NCBI RefSeq assembly: GCF_012976305.1
Contig: NZ_JABDSR010000006.1
Span: forward strand, 97,541-161,540
Source: Peptoniphilus faecalis
Lineage (GTDB): Bacteria > Bacillota > Clostridia > Tissierellales > Peptoniphilaceae
Direction of reading: 5' to 3'
DNA: 64,000 nucleotides
The notes under the pieces: generated by a model
What the model was told of the DNA's origin: nothing
What the model saw: only the letters and a program-made list of their open reading frames with translations
Database searches by the model: none
Shown here: positions 35,264-45,550 of the stretch, one piece after another
Layout of the letters: each line of letters begins with the position of its first letter
How positions within the stretch are numbered: the first letter of the stretch is position 1
Program-made: the position numbers and the translations under genes

Positions 35264-36040
35264 TTATTTTCCTTTAAATTCAGTTTTTCCCTTATTTAAA
35301 AATGCCTTCATTCCTTCTTTTTGGTCATTTGTTGCAAAACATAATCCAAAGTGAGTTTTTTCGATTTGCATTGCTGTGTCAATATCTGTTTGAGATCCAT
35401 TTACAATTGATTGTTTAGAATATTCTACTGCCTTTGGTGCATTCCTAGCAATTTTTTCTGCCATTTCAATAGCTTTGTCAATTAATTCATCTGGTTCATA
35501 CACGCTATTTACTAGACCAATTTCTAAAGCTTTTTTAGCATCAATAGTTTCTGCTGTGTAGATCAATTCCTTTGCATACCCAGGTCCAATTGTCCTAGAA
35601 AGTCTTTGTGTTCCACCAAATCCTGGTGTGATTCCAAGGCCTACTTCTGGTTGACCAAATTTTGCCTTTGTAGACGCAAGTCTAATATCACAAGCGATGG
35701 AAATTTCACATCCACCACCTAGTGCAAACCCATTTACAGCTGCTATTACTGGAACTCTACATCTTTCTATTTCCATAAAAGTGTCCATGCCAAGTTTTGC
35801 AAAGTCATAGGCTTCACTGGCAGAAAAGTTTGCCATTTCGCCAATATCAGCACCAGCTACAAATGCTTTTCCTGCACCTGTTACAATGATACATCTCACA
35901 TCGTCTTCTACACGTGCAAAGAATTTATGGAGTTCTTTTAACATTTCAGAATTTAAAGCATTAAGACTTTTTTCTCTATTAAGTGTTAAGAGAAGAATTC
36001 CATGAGGCTTTTTTTCTACAATTAAATATTTATAATCCAT
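35264..36040 (-). CDS. crt: 3-hydroxybutyryl-CoA dehydratase (crotonase)
   Basis: 258 aa. Crotonase fold with oxyanion hole at AGKAFVAGADIGEM and GGGCEISIACDIRLA, the two catalytic glutamates in GGCEIS and FGQPEVGLGITPG, and GGTQRLSR. Dehydrates (S)-3-hydroxybutyryl-CoA to crotonyl-CoA. The ATG at 36040 follows the thiolase stop by 1 nt and has GGAAGGGA upstream, so the extra 14 codons of the longest frame are excluded. Confidence 0.94.
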   Translation of the reverse strand: MDYKYLIVEKKPHGILLLTLNREKSLNALNSEMLKELHKFFARVEDDVRCIIVTGAGKAFVAGADIGEMANFSASEAYDFAKLGMDTFMEIERCRVPVIAAVNGFALGGGCEISIACDIRLASTKAKFGQPEVGLGITPGFGGTQRLSRTIGPGYAKELIYTAETIDAKKALEIGLVNSVYEPDELIDKAIEMAEKIARNAPKAVEYSKQSIVNGSQTDIDTAMQIEKTHFGLCFATNDQKEGMKAFLNKGKTEFKGK

Positions 36041-36041
36041 A

Positions 36042-37229
36042 TTAGTCCCTTCCAACGATAAGAGCAGTTCCCATTCCTCCACCTATACAAAGTGTTGCTA
36101 AACCTTTTTTAGCATCTCTCTTTTGCATTTCGAACAAAAGTGTTGTTAAAATTCTAGCTCCACTTGCTCCAATAGGGTGTCCAATTGCAATAGCTCCACC
36201 ATTTACGTTTACTTTATTAATATCAAATTTCATAACTTGGTTAACTGCACAAGCTTGAGCTGCAAAAGCTTCATTAGCTTCTATTAAGTCAAGGTCATCA
36301 ACTTTAAGTCCTGCAATTTCAAGGGCTTTAGTTGATGATGGAATAGGTCCCGTACCCATGATCTTAGGATCAACACCTGCTGTTGCATAAGAAATAATAT
36401 ATGCAAGAGGTTCTACTCCAAGTTCCTTTGCCTTTGATTCTTTCATTATTACAAGCATTGCTGCTCCATCGTTGATTCCAGATGCGTTACCTGCTGTAAC
36501 TGTACCGCCATCTTTTTTGAAAGATGGTTTTAATTTTGCTATAGATTCTACTGTTACTCCTTCTCTAATATGTTCATCTGTGTCAACAACTGTTACATTG
36601 CCTTTTCTATCTTTAACTTCTACAGGAACGATTTCGTCTTTAAATCTTCCTTCTTTTCTTGCTCTTTCTGCATTGTTTTGAGATCTTGTAGCTAGTTCGT
36701 CTTGCATTTCTCTAGTAATACCATATTTTTCAGCCACATTTTCAGCTGTAATACCCATGTGATAATCGTTGAAAGCATCCCAAAGACCGTCTTTAATCAT
36801 TGTGTCAACAACTTTTTTGTCTCCCATTCTTGCTCCCCATCTTTCATTAGTAAGAGCGTATGGTGCCATTGACATTGATTCTGTTCCCCCTGCAAGTATA
36901 ATTTCAGCATCTCCAGCTTTAATAACTTGAGCTGCTAAACTTACTGCACGAAGACCAGATCCACATACTGCATTAATAGTAACTGCTGGAGTCTTAATGT
37001 CAATTCCTGCTCCTAGAACAACTTGTCTTGCAACATTTTGTCCTTGAGCTGCTTGAAGAACATTGCCAATATAAGCTTCATCAACCATGTCAGATTTTAC
37101 ATTTGCTCTTTTAAGTGCTTCTTTTGCTGCCACTACTCCAAGTTCCACTGCTGAAACCGTCTTAAATTGACCTCCAAAACTTCCTACAGCCGTTCTTGCA
37201 GCTGATGCTATAACAATTCTATCTTCCAT
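36042..37229 (-). CDS. thlA: Acetyl-CoA acetyltransferase (thiolase)
   Basis: 395 aa. Nucleophile Cys in [11 protein letters not shown], catalytic His in [11 protein letters not shown] and second Cys in [10 protein letters not shown]. Condenses two acetyl-CoA to acetoacetyl-CoA, the first step of the C4 pathway. Start at 37229 ([14 protein letters not shown]) with GGAGG upstream. Sits between maoC and crt in one operon. Confidence 0.95.
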   Translation of the reverse strand: MEDRIVIASAARTAVGSFGGQFKTVSAVELGVVAAKEALKRANVKSDMVDEAYIGNVLQAAQGQNVARQVVLGAGIDIKTPAVTINAVCGSGLRAVSLAAQVIKAGDAEIILAGGTESMSMAPYALTNERWGARMGDKKVVDTMIKDGLWDAFNDYHMGITAENVAEKYGITREMQDELATRSQNNAERARKEGRFKDEIVPVEVKDRKGNVTVVDTDEHIREGVTVESIAKLKPSFKKDGGTVTAGNASGINDGAAMLVIMKESKAKELGVEPLAYIISYATAGVDPKIMGTGPIPSSTKALEIAGLKVDDLDLIEANEAFAAQACAVNQVMKFDINKVNVNGGAIAIGHPIGASGARILTTLLFEMQKRDAKKGLATLCIGGGMGTALIVGRD

Positions 37230-37242
37230 TTTTTCCTCCTCA

Positions 37243-37656
37243 TTAATCGCGTGGTGGCAATACAGTAGCCACACCGTCTAAAACAATTTCTCCCTTTTGA
37301 TTTGTGCAAGTTGTCTTGAGCTTCAATATTTTTTCTTTAATTATCTCAATCACTTCAACTTTAGCTGTAATTGTATCCCCGAAATAAACAGGTTTAGTAA
37401 ATTTCATTTCTTGACCCATGTAAATAGTGCCTGGACCAGGAAGTTTCATGCCAAGAACTGCAGAAACAAGTCCTGCTGTTAGCATTCCATGTGCAATTCT
37501 AGTTTTAAAATTGCCCTTTCCAGCTTCAACTTCGTTTATATGGGCAGGATTCAAATCGCCAGTAATACCAGCATAAAGATATACATCTGACTCAGAAATT
37601 GTTTTTGTAAATTCAGCTGTATCGCCAATTTTAATTTCTTTAATAGTTTTTCCCAT
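37243..37656 (-). CDS. MaoC-like (R)-specific enoyl-CoA hydratase
   Basis: 137 aa single hot-dog domain. The hydratase-2 signature is visible: [18 protein letters not shown] (catalytic Asp and His) and [26 protein letters not shown]. It would interconvert crotonyl-CoA and (R)-3-hydroxybutyryl-CoA, unlike Crt, which makes the S form. First gene of the butyrate operon. Similar PhaJ enzymes feed PHA synthesis, which is worth noting given the PhaE-like protein at 22287-23411. Confidence 0.87.
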   Translation of the reverse strand: MGKTIKEIKIGDTAEFTKTISESDVYLYAGITGDLNPAHINEVEAGKGNFKTRIAHGMLTAGLVSAVLGMKLPGPGTIYMGQEMKFTKPVYFGDTITAKVEVIEIIKEKILKLKTTCTNQKGEIVLDGVATVLPPRD

Positions 37657-37725
37657 GTGATCTACCTCCTCAAGCCTTTTGTAAAACTATACCCATAATT
37701 TTACAAAATAATTAATATTTTAAAA

Positions 37726-38829
37726 TTAATCCATCCCTTCTAAAATATTAACGATTTTTTTTGCAGCATGACCATCTCCATAAGGATTTATAGCCTTTGA
37801 CATTTTTTCGTACAAATTTTTATCATCTAATAAATTAATTATACTATCATAGACATCTTGTGAATTTGTACCCACAAGTTTAGCTGTCTTTGCTTCTACT
37901 CCTTCCATCCTTTCAGTCTCATTTCTAAGAACTAAAACAGGTTTGCCAAGAGCTGGAGCTTCTTCTTGCACGCCACCAGAATCTGTAACTACAAATTTTA
38001 CCCTTGCCATTAAATTTGAAAAAGGCATATAGGAAAGTGGTTCAATAAGATGAACTCTGTCTAAATCAGAAAAATATTTTTTTGCAGTACTTCTAACAAT
38101 TGGATTTAAGTGAATTGGAAATACAATTTCAACATTTTCTCTTTCAAGGATTACTCTCCTAATTGCTGAAAAAATATTTTCCATTGGTTCTCCCCAATTT
38201 TCTCTCCTATGTGCAGTAAGTAATACTACTTCTTTATTATAATCTAAATTATTCAAAATTTCATCGTCAAATACAAAATCTTCTTTAACAGAATACTTCA
38301 GTGCATCAATTACAGTGTTTCCAGTAATGAAAATATTTTTGTCATCATAACCCTCTTTTAAAAGATTTTCTCTATTAGACTCTGTTGGTGCAAAATGATA
38401 ATTTGCAAGTACACCTGTGAGTTTTCTGTTTGCCTCTTCAGGATAAGGTGAGTACAAATTTCCTGATCTTAGTCCAGCTTCCACATGTCCTATTTTTATT
38501 TTCTTGTAAAAAGCTGCAAGTGCTGCGGCGAATACTGTAGTGGTATCCCCTTGCACCATAAGTATGTCTGGTTTTAATTCTTCTAAAATATCCTCAAGTC
38601 CCAAAAGTGTTTTTGTTGTTACATCTGTTAAGGATTGACCTTTTTTAAAAATATTTAAATCGTAATCTGGTTTTATATCAAAAATTTCTAGCACTTGATC
38701 CAGCATTTCTCTGTGCTGACCTGTTACACAAGTGTAGCTCTCAAGATCGTGTCTTTTTTCAATCTCTTTTATAATTGGAGCCATCTTAATGCCCTCAGGT
38801 CTTGTACCAAATACAAATAATACCTTCAT
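37726..38829 (-). CDS. wecB: UDP-N-acetylglucosamine 2-epimerase (non-hydrolysing)
   Basis: 367 aa, GT-B fold. Motifs FGTRPEGIKMAP, VQGDTTTVFAAALAAFY, HVEAGLRSGNLYSPYPEEANR, TAHRRENWGEPM and VTDSGGVQEEAPALGKPVLVLR. Makes UDP-ManNAc for wall teichoic acid or other surface glycans. The start codon abuts the stop of tagO, so the two are coupled: both act on the linkage unit of cell-wall polymers. Confidence 0.94.
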   Translation of the reverse strand: MKVLFVFGTRPEGIKMAPIIKEIEKRHDLESYTCVTGQHREMLDQVLEIFDIKPDYDLNIFKKGQSLTDVTTKTLLGLEDILEELKPDILMVQGDTTTVFAAALAAFYKKIKIGHVEAGLRSGNLYSPYPEEANRKLTGVLANYHFAPTESNRENLLKEGYDDKNIFITGNTVIDALKYSVKEDFVFDDEILNNLDYNKEVVLLTAHRRENWGEPMENIFSAIRRVILERENVEIVFPIHLNPIVRSTAKKYFSDLDRVHLIEPLSYMPFSNLMARVKFVVTDSGGVQEEAPALGKPVLVLRNETERMEGVEAKTAKLVGTNSQDVYDSIINLLDDKNLYEKMSKAINPYGDGHAAKKIVNILEGMD

Positions 38830-39858
38830 TTATTCCTCCTTATTTTTTAGCATTCCAGCAGCTATTCCCGTTAGGAGTATTATTAAAATAACTGCTATTG
38901 AAATAATAAGTGCAATTGATGAATGAAACTTTGAAATTACATTTGCAAGTATCCCAAATATCGCCGATATTGAATATAAAATCACAACGGTTTGTCTTTG
39001 GTTTAAGCCCATTTTTAAAAGTCTGTGATGGAGATGTCCCTTGTCAGCTTGAACCATTGACTTACCAGAAAGTTTACGCCTTACCATTGCAAAAGCTGTG
39101 TCAAATACTGGCACACCTAAAATTAATACTGGCACAAAAATCATAAGTATTGCTGCTTGTTTTAAAAATCCGGAAATGCTTATATATGAAAGCATAAATC
39201 CAAGATACAATGCTCCCGTATCTCCCATAAATATTTTTGCAGGATTAAAATTATAAGGCAAAAACCCAAGACAAGCACCTGCAACAAGGACACATACTAA
39301 ACTAACATCAAATCTACCCATTTGATATGTTATAAAAAACATGGAAATGGCACATATCATTGATACTCCCGATGCAAGTCCATCTAATCCATCTATCAAG
39401 TTTATTGTATTTGTTATTCCACACACCCAAAAAATTGTAACTGGTATGGAAAGCATATTTAAAATGAGTAATGCATCCTCATAATCAAAGGGGTTTGTTA
39501 AAAATTCAATTTTCATGCCACCTGCCACAAGAATTATGGCTGCAATAATTTGATAACCAAATTTTAATTTTGGACTAAGGTCATATTTGTCGTCATATAA
39601 TCCAGAAAATGCGATCACAAGAGAACTAATTATAGTAAAGATAAGTGTTTTATTTATAGGTAAAAAAACAAGCATTAAAATAGTTACACTTATTACCATT
39701 GCAATGCCACCACCTACTGGAATTGGCTTTTTATGAACTCTTCTTGTATCCTTTGGCACATCTAAAAACCCATTTTTTTTTGCAATTTTTATAACAAAGG
39801 GCATTTGTAAAAAAGTCAAAATAAAAGCTGCAAAAAAAGGAACTAAATAATTATACAT
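38830..39858 (-). CDS. tagO: Undecaprenyl-phosphate GlcNAc-1-phosphate transferase
   Basis: 342 aa, about eleven helices of the MraY/WecA family. Conserved cytoplasmic motifs: PVGGGIAM, the YDDKYDLSP Asp-Asp site, NLIDGLDGLASG, and FMGDTGALYLGF, plus HLHHRLLKMG near the C-terminus. Starts lipid-linked wall polymer synthesis. RBS AGAGGT. Downstream of upp in the tsaC-rpiB-upp-tagO-wecB cluster. Confidence 0.92.
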   Translation of the reverse strand: MYNYLVPFFAAFILTFLQMPFVIKIAKKNGFLDVPKDTRRVHKKPIPVGGGIAMVISVTILMLVFLPINKTLIFTIISSLVIAFSGLYDDKYDLSPKLKFGYQIIAAIILVAGGMKIEFLTNPFDYEDALLILNMLSIPVTIFWVCGITNTINLIDGLDGLASGVSMICAISMFFITYQMGRFDVSLVCVLVAGACLGFLPYNFNPAKIFMGDTGALYLGFMLSYISISGFLKQAAILMIFVPVLILGVPVFDTAFAMVRRKLSGKSMVQADKGHLHHRLLKMGLNQRQTVVILYSISAIFGILANVISKFHSSIALIISIAVILIILLTGIAAGMLKNKEE

Positions 39859-39867
39859 ATTTACCTC

Positions 39868-40494
39868 TTACTTTGTTCCAAATAATCTATCTCCTGCATC
39901 TCCAAGTCCAGGTACTATATACTTATCTTCATTTAATTTCTCATCTAGTGCAGCAATATAAATTTCTACATCAGGATGAGCTTCTTGCACTGCCTTTAGC
40001 CCTTCTGGTGCAGCTAATAAATTTATTGATTTAATATTTTTTGCACCATTTCTCTTTAATTCGTCAATAGCTTCTATAAGTGATCCGCCTGTTGCAAGCA
40101 TTGGATCGACAATAATCATTTGTCTAGATGCTACATCTTTAGGTAATTTTGAATAATAAGTAACTGGCTTTAAAGTTTCGGGATCTCTGTACATTCCAAT
40201 GTGGCCAACTCTTGCTGCTGGCATTATTGTAAGAAGTCCTTCCACCATTCCAAGACCTGCTCTTAATATAGGCACTATTCCAATTTTTTTGCCGGAAATT
40301 CTTTTTCCAATAGCTTTTCCAATGGGAGTTTCAATTTCAATATCTTCTGTTTCTAAATCTCTCGTTACTTCATAACCCATTAATGTTGCAATTTCATTTA
40401 CAATTTGTCTAAATTCCATGGAACTAGTTTCTTTTTTTCTAATTATTGTCATCTTGTGATCGATAAGTGGGTGCTTTATTATTGTATATCCCAT
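39868..40494 (-). CDS. upp: Uracil phosphoribosyltransferase
   Basis: 208 aa. [11 protein letters not shown] (flexible loop), PRPP-binding [14 protein letters not shown] and the uracil-side [16 protein letters not shown]. Salvages uracil to UMP. Start at 40494 with GAGGAGGA just upstream; this ATG directly follows the rpiB stop codon. Confidence 0.96.
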   Translation of the reverse strand: MGYTIIKHPLIDHKMTIIRKKETSSMEFRQIVNEIATLMGYEVTRDLETEDIEIETPIGKAIGKRISGKKIGIVPILRAGLGMVEGLLTIMPAARVGHIGMYRDPETLKPVTYYSKLPKDVASRQMIIVDPMLATGGSLIEAIDELKRNGAKNIKSINLLAAPEGLKAVQEAHPDVEIYIAALDEKLNEDKYIVPGLGDAGDRLFGTK

Positions 40495-40495
40495 G

Positions 40496-40927
40496 TTATT
40501 CCTCCTCAATTTTGTTTACTCTGTTGATATGTCTTCCACCTTCAAATTTTTCATTTAAAAATGCTTCTACTATTTCTATTGCCATGTCGTGACCAATTAA
40601 CCTTGCTCCCATTGCAAGCACATTTGCATCATTGTGTCGCCTTGCAAGTTTAGCAGAATAGGGCTCAGAACAAAGTGCGGCTCTTATCCCCTTAACTTTA
40701 TTTGCAGAAATTGAAATTCCAATTCCTGAACCACAAATAACTATTCCAAAGTCCATTTCATTGTCTATAACGGCGTGTCCAACTGCATGCCCATAATCTG
40801 GATAATCTACACGATTATCATCAAAAGGTCCCATGTCTTTAACTTCAATATTTCTTTCTTCTAAGTGTTTTATTACATCTTTTTTTAAATAAAATCCTGC
40901 ATGATCAGAACCTATTGCTATTTTCAT
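40496..40927 (-). CDS. rpiB: Ribose-5-phosphate isomerase B
   Basis: 143 aa. [13 protein letters not shown], catalytic Cys in [21 protein letters not shown] and [17 protein letters not shown]. Interconverts ribose-5-P and ribulose-5-P. The ATG at 40927 is preceded by AGGAGAAAA; the longer frame lacks an RBS and runs into tsaC. Confidence 0.95.
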   Translation of the reverse strand: MKIAIGSDHAGFYLKKDVIKHLEERNIEVKDMGPFDDNRVDYPDYGHAVGHAVIDNEMDFGIVICGSGIGISISANKVKGIRAALCSEPYSAKLARRHNDANVLAMGARLIGHDMAIEIVEAFLNEKFEGGRHINRVNKIEEE

Positions 40928-40935
40928 TTTTTCTC

Positions 40936-41991
40936 CTAAATTCTCATGACAACTTTTCCACTGCAAGCCTTCAATAATCTATTCATAATACTAAGACCAA
41001 TCCCTCTAAGTTCAAAACCCTCTGCAAAAATTATGTCTACATTTTCTTCATCACATCTTCTTAATGCGTCAAATAAATTTGATGCCACTTCTTCAAGATG
41101 TTCTCTTGATCCAAGGTTTATTAAAAGTTTTATATCTAGATTTTTGTACTGGTCATAAGTTTCATCAGTTGCAAGAACTGCAATCTTTTTGTCCTTATTT
41201 TCTCCAATATTTTTTTTGATCTCATTTACAACTTTATCTAGCCTTCCTCCAAAACAAATTGCCTCTGCCCTTGGTGCATAATGCCTATATTTTTGTCCTG
41301 GAGATTTTGGGATTACTCCACTTTTCGAATCAATTGTCGCATTATCTATTGTAATGTTTTTATCGATTTCTCTTAAATCTTCTAAAGTAATTTTCCCTGG
41401 TCTTAAAATCATTGGCGGATCAACTGTTACATCAAGCACAGTGGATTCAATTCCAACTACAGAATGACCACCATCTACTATTATATCTACTCGACCTTCC
41501 AAATCTTCTATAACATGTTCAACTTTAGTTGGGGATGGCCTACCTGATAAATTTGCCGAAGGAGCTGCCACTGGAAAATTTACTGATTTTAAAATATCAT
41601 GAGCAATTTTATTATTAGGCTCTCTTATTGCAACAGTTTCAAGTCCACCAGTTGCTTCATCTGGTATAATTTCAGATCTCTTAAAAATAATAGTAAGAGG
41701 TCCTGGCCAAAATTTTTCAATGCACTTTTTTGCCACATCGGGAATTTCTAAAACTAATTCCTCAAGTTGTGAATTTTCTGCAATATGAAGTATTAGTGGA
41801 TTGTCACTTGGTCTACCCTTTGCCTCGTATATTTTTCTGCAAGCTCTCTTGTTGAGTCCATTTCCTCCAAGTCCATAAACTGTTTCCGTTGGGAAAACAA
41901 CTAGACCTCCATCACTTAAAGTTTCACTAATTTTCTTTAAATAAATTTTATCTTTTGCATTTCCTTTAAATTTAATAATATCTGTTTTCAA
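40936..41991 (-). CDS. tsaC: Threonylcarbamoyl-AMP synthase (Sua5 type)
   Basis: 351 aa: N-terminal YrdC domain (FPTETVYGLGGNGL, KGRPSDNPL, FWPGPLT, PSANLSGRPSPT, STVLDV) and a C-terminal Sua5 domain (IPKSPGQKYRHYAP linker, then about 100 aa). Makes TC-AMP for t6A37 of ANN-decoding tRNAs. RBS AGGTG. A promoter with -10 TATAAT lies about 25-40 nt upstream. First gene of the cluster with rpiB and upp, the same order as ywlC-rpiB-upp loci in other Firmicutes. Confidence 0.93.
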   Translation of the reverse strand: MKTDIIKFKGNAKDKIYLKKISETLSDGGLVVFPTETVYGLGGNGLNKRACRKIYEAKGRPSDNPLILHIAENSQLEELVLEIPDVAKKCIEKFWPGPLTIIFKRSEIIPDEATGGLETVAIREPNNKIAHDILKSVNFPVAAPSANLSGRPSPTKVEHVIEDLEGRVDIIVDGGHSVVGIESTVLDVTVDPPMILRPGKITLEDLREIDKNITIDNATIDSKSGVIPKSPGQKYRHYAPRAEAICFGGRLDKVVNEIKKNIGENKDKKIAVLATDETYDQYKNLDIKLLINLGSREHLEEVASNLFDALRRCDEENVDIIFAEGFELRGIGLSIMNRLLKACSGKVVMRI

Positions 41992-42044
41992 AAAAACACC
42001 TCTATCTTTTACATTATACCAAGAAGAGAAGTGTTTTTTAATAG

Positions 42045-43241
42045 TTAATCCTTATTTAATTTGCTGTGTGGGATAATTTTTCCACTTTTCACATTTTCTT
42101 TGAATTCTTCCATTATTTTTTCAAAGGCTTCATCATCAGTTAAAATTGTAATTCCAACTTCAACTATGGCAGCAATTACTTTCTTCATTTGGCTAAAAGC
42201 ATAATCTGTCATAGTTGCATCTCTAAGTTCCACTGTATGTCCATTTACACTTTCATCTGCAATTTTAAAATATCCATGAATAGTTGGCACTTCGTGAGAA
42301 AAATTCCCAGCGTCAGTAGAACCCTTGTTGAGTTCAATATCCTTTATCTCTTCGTCGAGATATTTTTCTAATTTTTCTTTTAAAACTGCATTAAAGGCAT
42401 TATTTCTAACTGTATTATCATTTCCCTTTTCGTATTCAGAAATTTTAACTTCACAACCAGTAGCAAGGGCTGCTCCCTTTGCACAATTTTCTAATTTTTC
42501 TAAAATTTCTAGTAAGTCTTTTTTCTCTGGACTTCTTGCGTAAAATCTTGAGTCCGTGTAATCTGGGATGATATTAGCAGCTTTGCCACCATCCTTTATT
42601 ATTCCGTGGATCCTCGTGCCGTCTTTAGTCTCTTGTCTTAAAGCATTTATTGCAGAAAATAAGACTATTTGTGCATCTAGTGCATTAATTCCCTTTTCAG
42701 GTGCATCTGATGCGTGAGAAGTTTTGCCAAAGAATTCAAATCTTCTTGTAGAAAGGGCAAGTGAATTTGGCGTAAGTGAATTATAGGAGGCTGGATGCAT
42801 TTCAATTGCAACATCTACATCCTTTAATTCATCTGAATTTGCAATTTCAATTTTCGTGCCTCCAACTTCTTCTGCTGCAGTTCCAAAAACTATTACTCTT
42901 CCACCAATTTCACCGATTAGTTTAGAAAGGACAATGCCTGCTCCCGTTGCAGTTGCTCCCAAAATATTGTGACCACATCCATGACCAATACCTGGAAGTG
43001 CATCGTATTCTGATAAATAGGAAACTGTCCTCCCCTTCTTTTTTGAATCATACACAGCCTTAAAAGAAGTTTCACATCCCATGTAGGGACATTCTATTTC
43101 AAAGCCATGCTTCTTTAATAAATCAATGTGTGCCTTTGAAGATTTATACTCTTCAAATCCGAGTTCTGGATTTTCGTAAATAAATTTTCTAAGCTCATCT
43201 AATTCCTCTGAAATTTCTTCAACTTTTTTTAATATCTCCAT
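42045..43241 (-). CDS. M20-family amidohydrolase, AbgB/PM20D2-like
   Basis: 398 aa. Motifs FIYENPELGFEEYKSS, YLSEYDALPGIGHGCGHNILGAT, GTAAEEVGGTKIEIA, KTSHASDAPEKGINALDA and STDAGNFSHEVPTIHGYF place it with the long aminobenzoyl-glutamate/dipeptide branch of M20. Third M20 enzyme in the window. It is 7 nt downstream of the LTA-synthase-like gene but has no functional link to it that can be seen. Confidence 0.85.
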   Translation of the reverse strand: MEILKKVEEISEELDELRKFIYENPELGFEEYKSSKAHIDLLKKHGFEIECPYMGCETSFKAVYDSKKKGRTVSYLSEYDALPGIGHGCGHNILGATATGAGIVLSKLIGEIGGRVIVFGTAAEEVGGTKIEIANSDELKDVDVAIEMHPASYNSLTPNSLALSTRRFEFFGKTSHASDAPEKGINALDAQIVLFSAINALRQETKDGTRIHGIIKDGGKAANIIPDYTDSRFYARSPEKKDLLEILEKLENCAKGAALATGCEVKISEYEKGNDNTVRNNAFNAVLKEKLEKYLDEEIKDIELNKGSTDAGNFSHEVPTIHGYFKIADESVNGHTVELRDATMTDYAFSQMKKVIAAIVEVGITILTDDEAFEKIMEEFKENVKSGKIIPHSKLNKD

Positions 43242-43248
43242 AATTCAC

Positions 43249-45201
43249 CTACTCATTTATTCTATAATACTCGTACTTTTTATAATTTTCGTAAAGCTCC
43301 TTTGCTTCACCTTTTACATCTTTTCTTGGATAAGTATTAATTCCATCAAATATAAAATTCCTAGAAATAATTGGAAGTTTTTTCCTAAGTTCTGAATTGT
43401 ATATAAAGAAATTGTCCACTTTATTGTAGTTTAACATATCGAGGACAATTGAAGAAAGATAATTGGCAGAAATTGCGTTGCCATCTTTAACTTCAACTTT
43501 TTCTCTATTTAAAAATCCCTTTCCACTTTCATTTGCAACTATTACATAGGGCGTTGAATAAAATTCAATTTCCTTCCCCAAATCGTCATTTGATAGTTTT
43601 ATCCCAATTTCATCAAAGGCACTTGGATCATTTCCAAGTCCTGGCAAGTGATCGCCGTAAAATACCATAATAGTTGGTTCTTCTAAACTCATCATCATAT
43701 CGTAAACTTCGCCAAGCATTATGTCCATATCCTTTACTCCCAGAAAATAAGAGCCAAAATTATTTGCAGCATCGTTTGACAAAGTAGAATCACATTCGTA
43801 AGGCAAATTTTCCCCATATTTATCGTAAAAATATGGCCCATGATTTTGAATATCTAATCCATAGCTAAAAATCGGCTCATCTGAATTATTTACAGCGTCT
43901 AAAAATCTATTTATAAAAATTTCTGAAAATTGTCTCTCAGAAACATAGCCACCTTTTATTTCAGGATTTTCGATATCCTCTAAAAAATAATTATCCTTAA
44001 AGCATAATTTTGGATATACATTTTGTCTTCCGTAAAACCATGCATATCCTGGGTGAAAGGCCATAGTCTTGTATCCAATTTTATCTAAAATACTTGGAAG
44101 TGATGAAACATCTCTTTTTATTGCATTAAAAGCAAAACTCTCATCAGGTGCACAATCAATAGTAAGGGCACCTGTTAACACATCAAATTCAGTATCTCCT
44201 GTTCCTCCACCAAAGGACGGAGTTACAATTCTACCATACATCACAGAGTTATTCTTTAATCTTTTAAAATTATAGTTTGGATCATTTTCTTTAGAAAAAT
44301 GAAATTGTGGATTTTCCGAAAGATCTGTAAAGGCCTCTCCCATTATCCAAATAATATTTGGACGAGGATTGTATTTTATTACAGAAATTTCTTCTCCATG
44401 ATCAACTCTATCTATTTTTTCCATTTCCTTTTTATTATAGCCTTCTGGCGCCCTTACAAAGGATTTTTTTAGATTAAATATAAATGCAAAATTAAAACCC
44501 TTGGAGTTAAAATGATCTATTAAATTATATTCATTTCCCATAAGTGGCAAGCTATTATATATTGTATCCTTTGAATATACAAAATTAAATAGTAAAGCCG
44601 ATCCAATTAATATAGAAAGAATTGATAATAATCTGTCTCTCACTTTTAACTTTTCACTTTTAAAAAAATGTGAAATAAAAATTGCAAAAACAAAAAATGT
44701 TACAAAAATTATTATAGAAATAACATCGGGATGAAAGGAGTTTTGGGACATCTTAAAAGCTTCTAAAGATAATCCTATATCAGACATTCTAAAGGGTGCA
44801 CTTCTATAAAAGACCTTTGTCCTATGTACTGTAAATAATATTAGGTAAAAGATCGTATTAAAAATTAGTGCAAATCTTCGCCTGCCAAAAATCCCTTGAA
44901 ATAAAATTCCTGTTAGAAAAACTGGAAGAAAGTTCAAAATCAATACAACGGGACTTCTTACGATTTTTCCAACAACTCCCGCATCGCTTGGGGCAAGAAG
45001 TAACATTGCGAGAGTTATTATCAAAGAAAATAAAATTTGACTTACTAAATCTATAATATTAAAGCTTCTAACTTCACTATTTTTTTCTTTATTAAACAAA
45101 AAATCACCTTCTAGTGCATTATTATATAATATATCGTAAAGTTTTTGTAAAATTTTTGAAAACTTTTTATATTTAGCCATTATATTAAATATTTTTAACA
45201 T
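43249..45201 (-). CDS. LTA-synthase-family membrane sulfatase/phosphoglycerol transferase
   Basis: 650 aa. Five N-terminal membrane helices (about residues 53-215) and an extracellular sulfatase-fold domain. Metal/catalytic features: IIWIMGEAFTDLSE (Glu), nucleophile Thr in GTGDTEFDVLTGA, FHPGYAWFYGRQNVYP and YGDHLPGLGNDPSA. Family members polymerise glycerol phosphate onto glycolipid; this could be LTA synthase or a phosphoglycerol transferase decorating another polymer. The start at 45201 is weakly supported since AAGGAG is about 20 nt upstream; ATG at 45180 is an alternative. Preceded by a leader with an intrinsic terminator. Confidence 0.85.
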   Translation of the reverse strand: MLKIFNIMAKYKKFSKILQKLYDILYNNALEGDFLFNKEKNSEVRSFNIIDLVSQILFSLIITLAMLLLAPSDAGVVGKIVRSPVVLILNFLPVFLTGILFQGIFGRRRFALIFNTIFYLILFTVHRTKVFYRSAPFRMSDIGLSLEAFKMSQNSFHPDVISIIIFVTFFVFAIFISHFFKSEKLKVRDRLLSILSILIGSALLFNFVYSKDTIYNSLPLMGNEYNLIDHFNSKGFNFAFIFNLKKSFVRAPEGYNKKEMEKIDRVDHGEEISVIKYNPRPNIIWIMGEAFTDLSENPQFHFSKENDPNYNFKRLKNNSVMYGRIVTPSFGGGTGDTEFDVLTGALTIDCAPDESFAFNAIKRDVSSLPSILDKIGYKTMAFHPGYAWFYGRQNVYPKLCFKDNYFLEDIENPEIKGGYVSERQFSEIFINRFLDAVNNSDEPIFSYGLDIQNHGPYFYDKYGENLPYECDSTLSNDAANNFGSYFLGVKDMDIMLGEVYDMMMSLEEPTIMVFYGDHLPGLGNDPSAFDEIGIKLSNDDLGKEIEFYSTPYVIVANESGKGFLNREKVEVKDGNAISANYLSSIVLDMLNYNKVDNFFIYNSELRKKLPIISRNFIFDGINTYPRKDVKGEAKELYENYKKYEYYRINE

Positions 45202-45252
45202 AAATTATTTTACTTGATTAACTCCTTTTTAATAAATTTCACTTAAAGTAAA

Positions 45253-45272
45253 AAGGCTGCCGAAGCAGCCTT
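45253..45272 (-). terminator. Hairpin terminator in the leader of the LTA-synthase-like gene
   Basis: AAGGCTGC/GCAGCCTT arms with a CGAA/TTCG tetraloop and T5 on the minus strand. It lies between the predicted promoter (45388-45416) and the start codon, so it may be an attenuator. Confidence 0.75.
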
Positions 45273-45364
45273 AGTTTCTCTTTTCAGAGTGAAGATTGGT
45301 ATAATTTATTATTAATCTTAGGAGTTATGGGGTGTCCCAAAATCAAAGTATTTTGTTAAATGAC

Positions 45365-45416
45365 ATTAACTATCATTAACTGTCCTTATTATATTATGTC
45401 TTTGTTAATTTGTAAA
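45365..45416 (-). promoter_or_regulatory. Promoter with tandem repeats upstream of the LTA-synthase-like gene
   Basis: Minus strand TTTACA (45411-45416), 17-nt spacer, TATAAT (45388-45393). Over the predicted start lie two ATTAAC direct repeats exactly 10 bp apart (45365-45370 and 45375-45380), one helical turn, as in response-regulator sites. Confidence 0.5.
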
Positions 45417-45550
45417 GTCTTTTTGATAGTTTTTATCATTTTTATTTTACGAGAATTTATTTAAAATTTTTGATTTTTTAAATTTATGAAAATTAAAAGC
45501 TCATCTTTAAAATTACTGCATTCTTGCTATAAAAAATTTTGCAATAAAAA

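Noticed and set aside
40928..40966. 13-codon N-terminal extension of RpiB
   Set aside because: It lies in the 3' end of tsaC, has no RBS, and the ATG at 40927 has AGGAG and the typical [11 protein letters not shown] start.
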